Source of the DNA: Paenibacillus macerans
GTDB lineage: Bacteria > Bacillota > Bacilli > Paenibacillales > Paenibacillaceae
NCBI RefSeq assembly: GCF_900454495.1
Contig: NZ_UGSI01000002.1
Location: forward strand, 2,019,001 to 2,083,000
DNA length: 64,000 nucleotides
Direction: 5' to 3'
Position numbers and translations under genes: made by a program. The notes below the pieces were generated by a model. That model ran no database searches and was not told where the DNA came from. It was given only the letters and a program-made list of their open reading frames with translations. Shown here in pieces: positions 49,003-58,323 of this stretch. The stretch's first letter is position 1; every line of letters begins with the position of its first letter.

Positions 49003-49866
49003 TTAGCGCCCGGTACGTTTTTGCTTTTCCGCGTCCCGGTAGGCGCTGGGCGATTGGCCGGTCACTTTTTTGAACAGCATGGAAAAATACTTGTCATTCC
49101 CATACCCGACACGGGAGGCGATTTCATGGATTGCTGCGTCGCTGCCCGCAAGCAGGCGTTTGGCCTCTTCGATGCGGCGGGTGATCAGGTAGTTGACGGG
49201 CGAATCGCCCAGTTCCTTTTTGAACAGGTGGGATAAATAATGCTGGCTGACGTACAGCGTGTCGGCGATTTCTTTTAACGTGATGCTGCGGGTGTAGTTT
49301 TTATCGATAAATTGCTTGGTCCGGACCGTGATTTCGTTTTTGTCCTTGAGCGGGTCAAACGGATGTTTGACGTCGACGATCCGGTACAAGAGCGTAATGA
49401 GCGACATCAGCAGGTTGTTGCTGAGCGTTTCGTAGCCCAGTACCTGCGAATCGCACTCCTGCAGCATTTCCGACAGGCAGCTTTCCACTTTGTAGGCGTA
49501 TTTTTCGCATGGAATGACCGGCTCCACGTACGCGGGAAGCAGTTGCCCTTGGGGGACGCCTTCGATATGCACGTTACTTACGCCGCAGTAAATCAATTTG
49601 AACGGTTCCGGACTCAGCGAGCGTTCCTCGTGCGGTACGCCGGCGTTGTATACGGCCACGTCCCCGGGGCGAACCTCGTACGTTTTGCCCGCGATCCGGA
49701 ATTCTCCGGCGCCTTCAACAATATAAATAATTTCGCAAAAATCATGGATCTGCGGCGGGGCGTAAAATCGGCGCTCATCGACGACTTGGCCGGCGAACAG
49801 CAGCTCGGGCGTTTTTTTGAAGCGAAAACGATCGCTTTTGCGATGCGGAATTTCGATTTTTGGCAC
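49003..49866 (-). CDS. AraC-family regulator of the fuc genes
   Basis: GTG 49866, with GGGGAGGA upstream, gives 287 residues; an ATG at 49914 would add 16. Residues about 25-130 are a cupin-like effector domain (HDFCEIIYIVEGAGEFRIAGKTYEVRPGDVAVYNAGVPH). Residues about 185-285 are a double helix-turn-helix (SITLKEIADTLYVSQHYLSHLFKKELG, IHEIASRVGYGNDKYFSMLFKKVTG). It is divergent from fucI, so it probably senses L-fucose or a relative and activates the sugar operon. Confidence 0.85.
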   Translation of the reverse strand: MPKIEIPHRKSDRFRFKKTPELLFAGQVVDERRFYAPPQIHDFCEIIYIVEGAGEFRIAGKTYEVRPGDVAVYNAGVPHEERSLSPEPFKLIYCGVSNVHIEGVPQGQLLPAYVEPVIPCEKYAYKVESCLSEMLQECDSQVLGYETLSNNLLMSLITLLYRIVDVKHPFDPLKDKNEITVRTKQFIDKNYTRSITLKEIADTLYVSQHYLSHLFKKELGDSPVNYLITRRIEEAKRLLAGSDAAIHEIASRVGYGNDKYFSMLFKKVTGQSPSAYRDAEKQKRTGR

Positions 49867-50022
49867 GCTAGAGTTCCTCCCCACGATCGGATGGATACGC
49901 CTATTATATCCCAAGCGGGTGAGGTTGGAAAAAAAGCTGGACCTCAGGTTTCACATTTCAACAAGCCGATCTGATCGGGAGGCGGTTTCAGGTTTTCGCG
50001 GCCTGCCTGGCCGGACGTTCTG

Positions 50023-50202
50023 ATTGGAAATCTCCAATGGAATCGGAAATAAAGTGGGGATGCGGCGGTTTGATTGGATTTTTCCAATAGATGAATCCCA
50101 GCATGGCGCAATACAGACGTTTCGAGCGAAATCTATTGGATATTTCCAATGAGAGGAAAAAAAGGCGTTTCGATATCCGGCAATCTATTGGATTTTTCCA
50201 AT
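50023..50202. repeat. Interspersed repeat family B, copy 1
   Basis: Four palindromic units of the type ATTGGA-N4-TCCAAT lie at 50023-50038, 50073-50088, 50135-50150 and 50187-50202. The same four-unit element occurs at 55190-55690, interrupted by the MITE. It occupies the regulator/fucI intergenic region and has no coding capacity. Confidence 0.8.
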
Positions 50203-50407
50203 AAGGGGTGTAGTAACTCTGACGGGCTGAGAAGATCACTGGTGTACAGTACGCGAAATTCACGCCTGCATAGGCTTCATGTTTTCAATGGATGCGCTAT
50301 TTGGAAGCTATGTCTGGGCGGATGAACGGGGCTTGCGGGAGAGGTTCACTTTTTTGCGGTTTTGTGCTGCGAATAAGGCAATATAGTAGGTTCACGAAGC
50401 TGGTTAG

Positions 50408-50423
50408 CTCATTTTAAAATGAG
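50408..50423 (+). promoter_or_regulatory. Palindrome CTCATTTTAAAATGAG upstream of fucI
   Basis: A perfect 16-base palindrome lies 33 bases before the fucI start, next to AAGGAGG. It is a candidate operator or part of the promoter. The rest of 50225-50440 shows no clear -35/-10 pair. Confidence 0.5.
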
Positions 50424-50456
50424 ACCATATTCCAAGGCCAAGGAGGCAGGACAGGT

Positions 50457-52247
50457 ATGGTTGAAAACGATTACAGATGGAGAAACGGATTTCCGAAAAT
50501 CGGCATTCGCCCGACGATTGACGGCAGACGGCGAGGAGTCCGCGAATCGCTTGAGGAACAGACGATGAACCTGGCCAAGGCGGTTGCGCGCCTGCTCAGC
50601 GCCGAGCTGCGTTATCCGAACGGCCGGCCGGTGGAATGCGTCATTGCCGACACATGTATCGGCGGAGTAGCGGAAGCGGCCGCCGCGGCAAAAAAATTCA
50701 AGCAGGCCGAAGTCGGCCTATCGATCACGGTGACCCCTTGCTGGTGTTATGGCACGGAAACGATGGATACCGACCCGCTGATTCCGAAAGCGGTGTGGGG
50801 CTTTAACGGCACCGGGCGGCCGGGGGCGGTCTATCTGGCGGCGGTCTTGTCCGCGCACGCGCAAAAAGGGCTGCCGGCGTTCGGCATTTACGGAGAAGAC
50901 GTGCAGGACGAAGGCGACGACCGGATTCCGGACGATGTGCAGGAGAAGCTGCTGCGTTTTGCCCGCGGCGGGCTGGCGGCGGCGATGATGCGTGATCAGG
51001 CCTATCTGTCGATGGGATCGGTGTCGATGGGCATCGCGGGCTCGATGGTGAACGACTCCTTTTTCCAGGAATATCTGGGCATGCGGAACGAATACGTTGA
51101 CATGAGCGAATTTACGCGCCGGATCGAAGAGGAGATTTTTGACCCCGAGGAATACAAGCGGGCGCTGGACTGGGTGAAAAACAACTGCCAGGAAGGGCCG
51201 GACAACAACCCGGCGCATCTGCAAACGTCCCGCGAGCGCAAGGATCGGGAATGGGAAACGGTCGTCAAAATGACGCTGATCGCGCGCGATCTGATGATCG
51301 GCAATCCGCGCCTGGCCGAACTGGGCTTTGAGGAGGAAGCGCAGGGTCATCATGCGATCGCCTCCGGATTCCAGGGGCAGCGCCAGTGGACGGATCATTT
51401 TCCGAACGGGGATTTTATGGAGACGCTGCTGAATTCGTCGTTTGATTGGAACGGAACGCGTTCTCCTTATGTAGTGGCCACGGAAAACGACAGCTTAAAC
51501 GGCGTCGGCATGCTGTTCGGGTACCTGCTGACCAATACGGCGCAGATTTTTGCCGACGTGCGCACGTACTGGAGCCCTTCCTCCGTGGAGCGGGTGACCG
51601 GCTATAAGCTGGAAGGCCGCGCGGCGGGCGGCATTTTGCATTTGATCAATTCGGGCTCGGCGGCGCTGGACGGCACCGGCGAACAGACGAAAAACGGCGC
51701 GCCCGCGATCAAACCGTACTGGGAAATCAGCGCGGAAGAAGTCGAACGCATGCTCAAAGCAACGCAGTGGCGCCCGGCTTCGGTGGAATATTTTCGCGGC
51801 GGCGGGTTCTCGACCGATTATTTGACCCGCGGCGGCATGCCGATGACGATGGCGCGGCTCAATCTGGTGAAGGGGCTCGGCCCGGTGCTGCAAATCGCCG
51901 AAGGTTACTCGGTCGATCTGCCGGAACACGTACACGATACGCTGGATCAGCGGACCGACCCGACCTGGCCGTCGACCTGGTTCGCCCCGATCCTGACCGG
52001 CAGCGGCGCGTTCACCAGCGTCTACGATGTCATGGACCATTGGGGCGCCAATCACGGCGTGATCAGCTACGGGCACATCGGCGCCGACTTGATCACACTG
52101 GCTTCGATCCTGCGTATCCCCGTCAGCATGCACAACGTGCCGAAGGAGAAAATCTTCCGCCCGCGCGCCTGGGGCCTGTTCGGCACCGAAGACGCGGAAA
52201 GCGCCGATTTCCGCGCCTGCACGGCGTTCGGACCGCTGTACAGTTAG
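50457..52247 (+). CDS. fucI: L-fucose isomerase
   Basis: A 596-residue protein of full FucI length with the typical start GFPKIGIRPTIDGRRRGVRESLEEQTMN and conserved HHAIASGFQGQRQWTDHFPNGDF and HWGANHGVISYGHIGADLITLASILRIPVSMHNV, which carry metal and substrate ligands. It converts L-fucose to L-fuculose (and D-arabinose to D-ribulose) in the cytoplasm with Mn2+. It is the first gene of the operon, followed by aldolase, kinase and mutarotase genes. Confidence 0.95.
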   Translation: MVENDYRWRNGFPKIGIRPTIDGRRRGVRESLEEQTMNLAKAVARLLSAELRYPNGRPVECVIADTCIGGVAEAAAAAKKFKQAEVGLSITVTPCWCYGTETMDTDPLIPKAVWGFNGTGRPGAVYLAAVLSAHAQKGLPAFGIYGEDVQDEGDDRIPDDVQEKLLRFARGGLAAAMMRDQAYLSMGSVSMGIAGSMVNDSFFQEYLGMRNEYVDMSEFTRRIEEEIFDPEEYKRALDWVKNNCQEGPDNNPAHLQTSRERKDREWETVVKMTLIARDLMIGNPRLAELGFEEEAQGHHAIASGFQGQRQWTDHFPNGDFMETLLNSSFDWNGTRSPYVVATENDSLNGVGMLFGYLLTNTAQIFADVRTYWSPSSVERVTGYKLEGRAAGGILHLINSGSAALDGTGEQTKNGAPAIKPYWEISAEEVERMLKATQWRPASVEYFRGGGFSTDYLTRGGMPMTMARLNLVKGLGPVLQIAEGYSVDLPEHVHDTLDQRTDPTWPSTWFAPILTGSGAFTSVYDVMDHWGANHGVISYGHIGADLITLASILRIPVSMHNVPKEKIFRPRAWGLFGTEDAESADFRACTAFGPLYS

Positions 52248-52398
52248 GCTCTGGAGGCATTACTTTTCTGATTTCGAAGTGTCCGCCTTTTGAAAGACAT
52301 TTTGGCTGAAAGTCCACAAGAAAAGGACGGAAAGACCTAATCAGCTAACCGCGGACAATCTAAATCAACATATTAAGCCCAAAAGGAGAATTGCAAAA

Positions 52399-53067
52399 AT
52401 GGATCAGGATAACGCCGGAGAAATCCGGCAGGAACTTTGCAAATACGCCCGCAAAATCGTGGAAAACGGGCTGGTCGTAGGGCCGGGGGGCAATATCAGC
52501 GCCCGGGCGGGAGATAAAATGTACTTGTCGCCGAGCGGTTTCGCCCTTGAGGAGATCGAGCCGGAGCAGTGGATCGAAGTGGACATTCCGACGGGGCAGG
52601 TGACGGATAGCGGGCTGCGCCCGTCATCGGAAGTGCTGATGCATTTGTACGGATACCGGCAAAAGCCCGATATCGGCGCCATGGTGCACACCCACCCGCC
52701 GAATTGCATCGCTTTTACGCTGATCGAGCGGGAGCTGCCGATCATGTTTCCGGATCAAGCCGCACTGGTCGGACGGACGGCGTATATTCCGTACCTCATT
52801 CCGACGACCGACCTGCTTGCTGATGCCGTGGCGGCCAAAGTTGGTGAGACAAGCTCGATTTTGCTCGGCAACCATGGGCTTGTAACGACCGGCCGGAATC
52901 TTCGCGAGGCGTACTATCGGACCCAGGTCGTCGAGGAGAGCGCGAAGATTTATTTAAGCGCCCGGGCGGCGGGAACGCCGGTGCCGCTCACCGATCGGGA
53001 AGTGGCGGATATCGCCGCGCTGGAGAGCGAGGATTACCGGATTCAGCTGCTGCAAAAAATGAAATAA
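52399..53067 (+). CDS. fucA: L-fuculose-1-phosphate aldolase (class II)
   Basis: A 222-residue class II aldolase with the catalytic Glu in RPSSEVLMHLY, zinc ligands in MVHTHPPN and a third His in NHGLVTTGRN. It splits L-fuculose 1-phosphate into DHAP and L-lactaldehyde. AAAGGAG precedes the ATG. A 151-base gap from fucI contains no clear terminator. Confidence 0.9.
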   Translation: MDQDNAGEIRQELCKYARKIVENGLVVGPGGNISARAGDKMYLSPSGFALEEIEPEQWIEVDIPTGQVTDSGLRPSSEVLMHLYGYRQKPDIGAMVHTHPPNCIAFTLIERELPIMFPDQAALVGRTAYIPYLIPTTDLLADAVAAKVGETSSILLGNHGLVTTGRNLREAYYRTQVVEESAKIYLSARAAGTPVPLTDREVADIAALESEDYRIQLLQKMK

Positions 53068-53084
53068 CGGAAGGTGCGTTAAGC

Positions 53085-54653
53085 ATGTCCATGTCTATGA
53101 ACGTGAGCGAACGGCGACTTCCATTTCCTTGCGTTTTGGCGTTTGATTTGGGAGCGGGCAGCGGCCGCGCCATTATAGGCGAGATTGTTGCGGAGGGCGC
53201 ACAAGGCCAAGGCAAGCTCGAAATTACGGAAGTCCACCGTTTTCCGAACGTCCCGGTCCAAATCGGCAGCCATTTGCATTGGGACACGCCGAGGCTGCTG
53301 CAGGAAATCAAAAACGGGATTCGCAAAGCTTTTCAGGCCGGCTTCCAACCGGAAAGCTGCGGTATCGATACCTGGGGCGTCGATTTCGGACTCCTTGACC
53401 AAAACGGCGAGCTGATGGGCATCCCGTACCATTACCGGGACCGGCAGACCGAAGGACTGGTGGAGGAAGTATCCGCCCTGGCCGGTCCGGAGCGGCTGTT
53501 TCGCGAGAGCGGGCTGCAGTTTATGCCCTTTAATACGATATATCAGCTTTACGCGATGAAAAAAGCCGCTTCCCCCAAGCTGGACAACGCTGCAACCCTG
53601 CTGCTCACGCCCGATTTGCTGAACTATTTTCTCACCGGAAAACGGTCCTGCGAATTTTCGATGGCGACCACTACGGGGCTCTATGACCCGGGACAGGGCG
53701 CTTGGAACCGGAAGCTGATGGAGGAGCTTGGTCTGCCTGGGGACATTTTTCCGGAACCGGTGCCGCCGGGGACGGTGATCGGAGAGCTTACGGCCGAGGT
53801 TTGCGCTGAGCTGGACGTGCCGCCGATCCAAGTGGTCGCCGTCGCTTCGCACGATACGGAATCGGCCGCGGCGGCCGTGCCGGCAGCGTCTTCGTCCTTC
53901 GCGTACCTGGTCAGCGGCACTTGGTCGCTGCTCGGCACGCAGATGCCTGGGCCATTGCTCACGCCCGCGGTGTTCGAGCAGCAATTTTCCAATGAAGGCG
54001 GCGTGGACGGAAGCTTCCATTTGCTGAAAAACATCATGGGGCTGTGGATTTTGCAGGAATGCAAGCGCAAATGGGAGCAGGGAAGCGGCGACAGCTTCAC
54101 GTTTGCCGAACTCGTCAGGCTGGCGGAGGAGGCCAAGCCGCTGCGCTCCTTGATCGATCCGGACGACCTGCGCTTCATGAATCCGGCGGACATGCCGGAG
54201 GAAATCCGCGGCTACTGCCGGGAGACCGGGCAGCCGGAGCCGGATTCGGCCGGCGGCACGGTCCGCTGCATCCTGGAAAGCCTGGCGCTGCGCTACCGGC
54301 AGGTGCTGGAGCAGGCCGAGGCGCTGACCGGCTCGCGTTTTGCCGGCCTGCATATGGTCGGCGGCGGCGTTCAGAACGAGCTGCTGTGCGGCTTTACGGC
54401 CGACGCCATCGGACGCCCGGTCTGGGCCGGACCGGTGGAGGCGAGCGCGATCGGCAATCTGCTTGTACAGTTCAGAGCCGCCGGCCGGATCAAAGATATG
54501 CGGGAGGGGCGGGAACTGGTGAAGTCGTCGTTCCCGCTCCGAACTTTCCAGCCGGGCAGCCCGGAGCGCCGGGCGGAATGGGCGAGAGCCTACAAGCGGT
54601 ATCTGCGGCTTGCCGCTTCCCCGATCGGCGGCCGTTTCCGTTCCGGCAGCTAG
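53085..54653 (+). CDS. rhaB: Rhamnulokinase-type FGGY sugar kinase
   Basis: A 522-residue FGGY-family kinase. FDLGAGSGRAIIGEI is the N-terminal phosphate loop. CGIDTWGVDFGLLDQNGELMG, LQFMPFNTIYQLYAM, VVAVASHDTESAAAAVPA, LVSGTWSLLG and HMVGGGVQNELLCGF are hallmarks of RhaB rather than FucK. In this operon it probably phosphorylates L-fuculose, L-rhamnulose or both. It follows fucA by 17 bases. Residues at the end (about 500-522) exceed the usual length of roughly 490. Confidence 0.88.
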   Translation: MSMSMNVSERRLPFPCVLAFDLGAGSGRAIIGEIVAEGAQGQGKLEITEVHRFPNVPVQIGSHLHWDTPRLLQEIKNGIRKAFQAGFQPESCGIDTWGVDFGLLDQNGELMGIPYHYRDRQTEGLVEEVSALAGPERLFRESGLQFMPFNTIYQLYAMKKAASPKLDNAATLLLTPDLLNYFLTGKRSCEFSMATTTGLYDPGQGAWNRKLMEELGLPGDIFPEPVPPGTVIGELTAEVCAELDVPPIQVVAVASHDTESAAAAVPAASSSFAYLVSGTWSLLGTQMPGPLLTPAVFEQQFSNEGGVDGSFHLLKNIMGLWILQECKRKWEQGSGDSFTFAELVRLAEEAKPLRSLIDPDDLRFMNPADMPEEIRGYCRETGQPEPDSAGGTVRCILESLALRYRQVLEQAEALTGSRFAGLHMVGGGVQNELLCGFTADAIGRPVWAGPVEASAIGNLLVQFRAAGRIKDMREGRELVKSSFPLRTFQPGSPERRAEWARAYKRYLRLAASPIGGRFRSGS

Positions 54654-54698
54654 GTGGGCGGTTCGTTTACTCACTATAAGAATTTGGGAGGCCGGTGT

Positions 54699-55142
54699 AT
54701 GTTAAAAGGAATTTCCGGCTTGATCACGCCGGATTTGATCAAAATTTTGATGGAGATGGGACATTCGGACGAAATCGTCATCGCCGACGGCAATTTTCCG
54801 GCGGCCAGCCATGCCCGGCGTTTGGTGCGCTGCGGCGGGCACGGGATCCCCGAGCTGCTGGAGGCGATCCTGCCGCTGTTTCCCCTCGATGTTTATGTCG
54901 ACCGGCCCGTGTCCTTGATGGCGGTGACACCGGGGGACGCGGTGGAAACGCCGATCTGGGGCAAATACCGGGAAATTGTAAGCCGGTACCATCCGGTGGA
55001 CGACAATGACCCTTTCGAGGAGGTGGAGCGGTTCGCTTTTTACGAAAGGGCCAAACAGGCTTACGCTATCGTATCCACCGGGGAAAAAGCGCTGTATGCC
55101 AACGTGATTTTAAAAAAGGGCGTCGTCATTCAGGCCCCTTAG
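54699..55142 (+). CDS. fucU: L-fucose mutarotase (RbsD/FucU family)
   Basis: ATG 54699 with GGGAGG gives 147 residues, the family length. The start, LKGISGLITPDLIKILMEMGHSDEIVIADGNFP, is diagnostic for FucU, including the His of the active site. It speeds conversion between alpha- and beta-L-fucose, feeding the isomerase. It is the last gene of the operon before the repeat-rich gap. Confidence 0.93.
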   Translation: MLKGISGLITPDLIKILMEMGHSDEIVIADGNFPAASHARRLVRCGGHGIPELLEAILPLFPLDVYVDRPVSLMAVTPGDAVETPIWGKYREIVSRYHPVDDNDPFEEVERFAFYERAKQAYAIVSTGEKALYANVILKKGVVIQAP

Positions 55143-55189
55143 AGGCTGCTCTAGCCAGATACCTGATTCCCGCAGTCCCGGGGTCAACG

Positions 55190-55690
55190 CAATGTTCTAA
55201 TTGGAAATATCCAATAGAATTGAAAAAATACCGGCAAATACCCCACGGCTATATAGGATATTTCCATAGAATCGCACTGGCGTTGCATTAACTTTTGCTC
55301 AAGTCTTCCCGTAAAAGCCATCCGAAATCTAACGGTTGCAGCAGCGGCTATTTGCCGAAAAAAGACCTTTTCGAAATTCTAACGATTGCCAGCGCCGTTA
55401 TTTGCCTGAATTCAAGCAGAAATTACCGGTTTTCAGCGAAATAAGCTCCATGGCAACCGTTACAATTTGAAATCAACGGTATTGGAATAAATAGCGCTTG
55501 TGGCAACCGTTAGAATATTGGGGTGCCCAGAAAATGTATCTTGCCAGATTTAAATGCAACGCCAGTGATAGAATCGGCTTGGCACGGTGAAAAACGGGCG
55601 CTTTGAGCGAAATCTATTGGATATTTTTCAATTAGAGATCCAAATTGCCTCCGCTTTTCGTCAATCTATTGGATTTTTTCCAATCAGGCG
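55190..55690. repeat. Interspersed repeat family B, copy 2, interrupted by MITE
   Basis: Units ATTGGAAATATCCAAT (about 55201) and a degenerate TAGGATATTTCCATA (about 55253) lie left of the MITE; ATTGGATATTTTTCAAT (about 55615) and ATTGGATTTTTTCCAAT (about 55668) lie right of it. Without the MITE and its duplication this element equals copy 1 at 50023-50202 in layout. Confidence 0.75.
55275..55567 (-). mobile_element. MITE copy 2 (293 bp) with 9-bp target duplication
   Basis: The ends are CACTGGCGTTGCATTAA and TTTAAATGCAACGCCAGTG. The flanks ATAGAATCG are identical at 55266-55274 and 55568-55576. Relative to copy 1 it is inverted: its left end with CTTTTGCTCAAGTCTTCCC matches the right end of copy 1. 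It carries the same AACGGTTGC/CAACCGTTA inner units. Confidence 0.9.
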
Positions 55691-55777
55691 GTAGGGCAAC
55701 TGAACTTTGTAACGGTTATCGGCAGGCCGATTCGAAAATCTTCCGTTAAGGGAACGGAGGATTTTTTTATTTTTTCT

Positions 55778-55851
55778 TGAAAGCGCTATATTCAAAACGA
55801 AACAAATGGTTTAAAATTAAAACAAACAAAAATAAAGAAAAAAACAAACAT
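55778..55851 (+). promoter_or_regulatory. rhaEW control region: cre-like site, promoter, twin operator repeats
   Basis: TGAAAGCGCTATAT (55778-55791) fits the left part of a CcpA cre site. TTCAAA (55791-55796), 16 bases, TAAAAT (55813-55818) is a possible promoter. AAACAAACA occurs at 55821-55829 and 55843-55851, 22 bp apart, a candidate DeoR-type operator. Similar AAACAA-rich DNA occurs at 63895-63925. Confidence 0.5.
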
Positions 55852-55876
55852 TCAAAAATGGAGGTAAAGAAAAAAC

Positions 55877-57958
55877 ATGGTTCAGAACTTATGGGATTCA
55901 TCCAAAGCAGCGGCATTAACTCCCGGACTTGATGAGCTGGTGTACCGCTCCAACCTGCTGGGCGCGGACCGCCGGGTATGCAACTGGGGCGGAGGCAACA
56001 CGTCGAGCAAAACGATCGAAAAAGATTTTCGCGGGCGCAACGTCGAGGTGATGTGGGTGAAAGGCAGCGGATCGGACCTGGCGACGATGAAGGCGGGGAA
56101 TTTCACCGGCCTGCGTATGGACGATATCCGGCCGCTGTTCGAGCGGGAGGAGATGTCCGATGAGGAGATGGTCGCTTACCTGGCGAACTGCATGATCGAT
56201 GCCAAACATCCGCGCGCGTCGATCGAGACGCTGCTGCACGCTTTTTTGCCGTTCAAGCATGTGGACCACACCCACCCGGACGCGATTATCAGCTTGTGCT
56301 GCGCCGATAACGGCAAGGAGATTGCCCGGGAAATTTACGGCAGCCGTTTCGTCTGGGTTCCTTATATCCGGCCGGGCTTCACGTTGTCCAAGATGATCGC
56401 CGAAGGCGTGCTGGCCAACCCTGAAGCGGAGCTGGTGCTGATGGAAAAGCACGGGCTCGTGACCTGGGGCGATACGCCGGAAGCGTGCTATGCCAAAACG
56501 GTCGCGATCATCAATGAAGCGGAACGCTACATTGAAGCGCAGGTTCAGGCGCAGGCCGCGGAAGGCCGGGTGTTCGGCGGAGCTAAGGCCGAGCCGCTTC
56601 CGGCGGAGCAGCGCAAACGGATTGCGGCGGCGGTGATGCCGCTGGTCAGAGGGCTGGCGAGCGGCGACAAGCCGGTGATCGTCACGTTTGACGACGAAGC
56701 CGATGTGCTGGAATTCACCGGCAGCCAGGACGCCGCGCAGCTGTCGCGAATCGGCGCCGCCTGCCCGGATCACCTGGTGCATACCAAGGTGGTGCCGCTG
56801 TTAGTCGACTGGACGCCGGCCGCGGACGACATCGACGGCCTGAAAAACAAATTAAAGGACGGCATTGCCGCCTATAAAGAGCAGTATCAGGCTTATTTTG
56901 AGCGCAACAAGCAGGCGGATGACGTGATGTTCGACGCGGCTCCCCGCGTGATCCTGATCCCCGGCCTCGGGATGCTGAACACCGGCAAAAGCTGGACCAA
57001 CTCCAAGCTGAGCGGCGCTTTGTACCACCGGGCGATCGCCGTGATGAAAGGGGCGACCGCGCTGGGCCGGTTCGTGTCGCTTAGCGAAAACGAGTCTTAT
57101 AACGTAGAGTACTGGCCGCTGGAGCTGTACAAATTGTCGCTTGCGCCCGCCGAAGCGGAGTTCTCCCGCAAGGTCGCTTTTATTACCGGAGGGGCCGGCG
57201 GCATCGGCAGCGAAACGGCGCGGCGTCTAGTAGAAGAAGGCGCTCATGTCGTGCTTGCGGACCTCAACCTGGAAGGTGCGCAAAAAGTGGCTGCCGAGAT
57301 CAACGCCAAATACGGCGAAAACCGGGCGCTGGCGGTCAAAATGGACGTGACCCAGGAAGACCAGGTGGCGGCGGCCTATGCGGAAACGGCGCTTGCCTAC
57401 GGGGGCGTCGACATCATCGTCAACAACGCCGGACTTGCCACCTCCAGCCCGTTCACGGAAACGTCGCTAAAGGAATGGAATTTGAATATTTCCGTGCTTG
57501 GCACGGGATATTTTCTCGTGGCGCGCGAAGCGTTCAAACAGATGAAGGAGCAAAATACCGGCGGCAGCATGGTGTTCATCGGCTCGAAAAACTCGGTGTA
57601 TGCGGGGAAAAACGTCACCGCCTACAGCTCCGCCAAAGCGCTGGAAGCCCATTTGGCTCGCTGCATCGCCGCCGAAGGCGGGGAAATCGGCATCCGCGTC
57701 AATACGATTTTGCCGGATGCAATTTTGCAGGGTTCGGCGATATGGAACTCTAACTGGCGCAACGAGCGGGCCGCCGCCTACGGTATCGAGCCGGATCAAT
57801 TGGAGGAGTACTACCGCAAGCGGACGACGCTGCTCGTCAACATTTATCCGCGCGACATCGCCGAAGGCGTGGCGTTCTTCGCTTCGTCGAAAGCGGCCAA
57901 AACGACCGGCTGCATGCTGACGATCGACGGCGGGGTTCCGGCGGCTTTTGTTCGCTAA
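55877..57958 (+). CDS. rhaEW: Bifunctional L-rhamnulose-1-phosphate aldolase / lactaldehyde dehydrogenase
   Basis: This is a 693-residue fusion. The N-terminal class II aldolase (about 1-400) has WGGGNTSSK and metal ligands H131/H133 in HVDHTHPDAI plus MEKHGLVTWGD. The C-terminal short-chain dehydrogenase (about 430-693) has the NAD motif TGGAGGIG, NNAG and catalytic Y583-x3-K587 in AYSSAKALEAH. It cleaves rhamnulose 1-phosphate to DHAP and L-lactaldehyde and oxidises the latter to L-lactate. lutABC downstream take lactate on to pyruvate. It has a separate promoter region with a cre-like site. Confidence 0.92.
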   Translation: MVQNLWDSSKAAALTPGLDELVYRSNLLGADRRVCNWGGGNTSSKTIEKDFRGRNVEVMWVKGSGSDLATMKAGNFTGLRMDDIRPLFEREEMSDEEMVAYLANCMIDAKHPRASIETLLHAFLPFKHVDHTHPDAIISLCCADNGKEIAREIYGSRFVWVPYIRPGFTLSKMIAEGVLANPEAELVLMEKHGLVTWGDTPEACYAKTVAIINEAERYIEAQVQAQAAEGRVFGGAKAEPLPAEQRKRIAAAVMPLVRGLASGDKPVIVTFDDEADVLEFTGSQDAAQLSRIGAACPDHLVHTKVVPLLVDWTPAADDIDGLKNKLKDGIAAYKEQYQAYFERNKQADDVMFDAAPRVILIPGLGMLNTGKSWTNSKLSGALYHRAIAVMKGATALGRFVSLSENESYNVEYWPLELYKLSLAPAEAEFSRKVAFITGGAGGIGSETARRLVEEGAHVVLADLNLEGAQKVAAEINAKYGENRALAVKMDVTQEDQVAAAYAETALAYGGVDIIVNNAGLATSSPFTETSLKEWNLNISVLGTGYFLVAREAFKQMKEQNTGGSMVFIGSKNSVYAGKNVTAYSSAKALEAHLARCIAAEGGEIGIRVNTILPDAILQGSAIWNSNWRNERAAAYGIEPDQLEEYYRKRTTLLVNIYPRDIAEGVAFFASSKAAKTTGCMLTIDGGVPAAFVR

Positions 57959-58039
57959 TTTGTTTGCGAATATGAAGACTAGTAGATAGTTCCTGAAATA
58001 ACGTGAGCATGGGGACGTTCTTTCTGCAGGTGATAAAAT

Positions 58040-58245
58040 AAAGACAAAAAACGGCGTTATTTCAGCGGTATTTCTCATTTTGAGTAAAATAGAGGAATTT
58101 TTTACCGCTATTTTCTTATATCGCCGGAAAATAGCCGTTTCTCCCACCGTTCATGGGAAAATAAGGACATAAAATTCCGCTATTGGTGATAGCCTGCTTC
58201 ATTCCGGAAAATAAGGGCATAAAATTCCCCTATTTTTATGAGGGG
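58040..58245. repeat. Interspersed repeat family C, copy 2
   Basis: Units with GGAAAATAAGGACATAAAAT and GGAAAATAAGGGCATAAAAT, plus two more distant AAAATAG-containing units, are the inverse of the ATTTTATGTACTTATTT core at 3255-3462. They fill the gap between rhaEW and the DeoR-type gene; no terminator for rhaEW was recognised. Confidence 0.6.
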
Positions 58246-58323
58246 GTTCACGGAGGGGCTCAGGCAGCACCTCACGTTATTTTCAAAACGTTCAACTAGA
58301 AAGGATAGGGCAGGAGGATGCAG

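Noticed and set aside
53079..54674. Long minus-strand ORF of 531 codons
   Set aside because: Exact shadow of the rhaB-type kinase gene in high-GC DNA; no ribosome-binding site and no recognisable domain.
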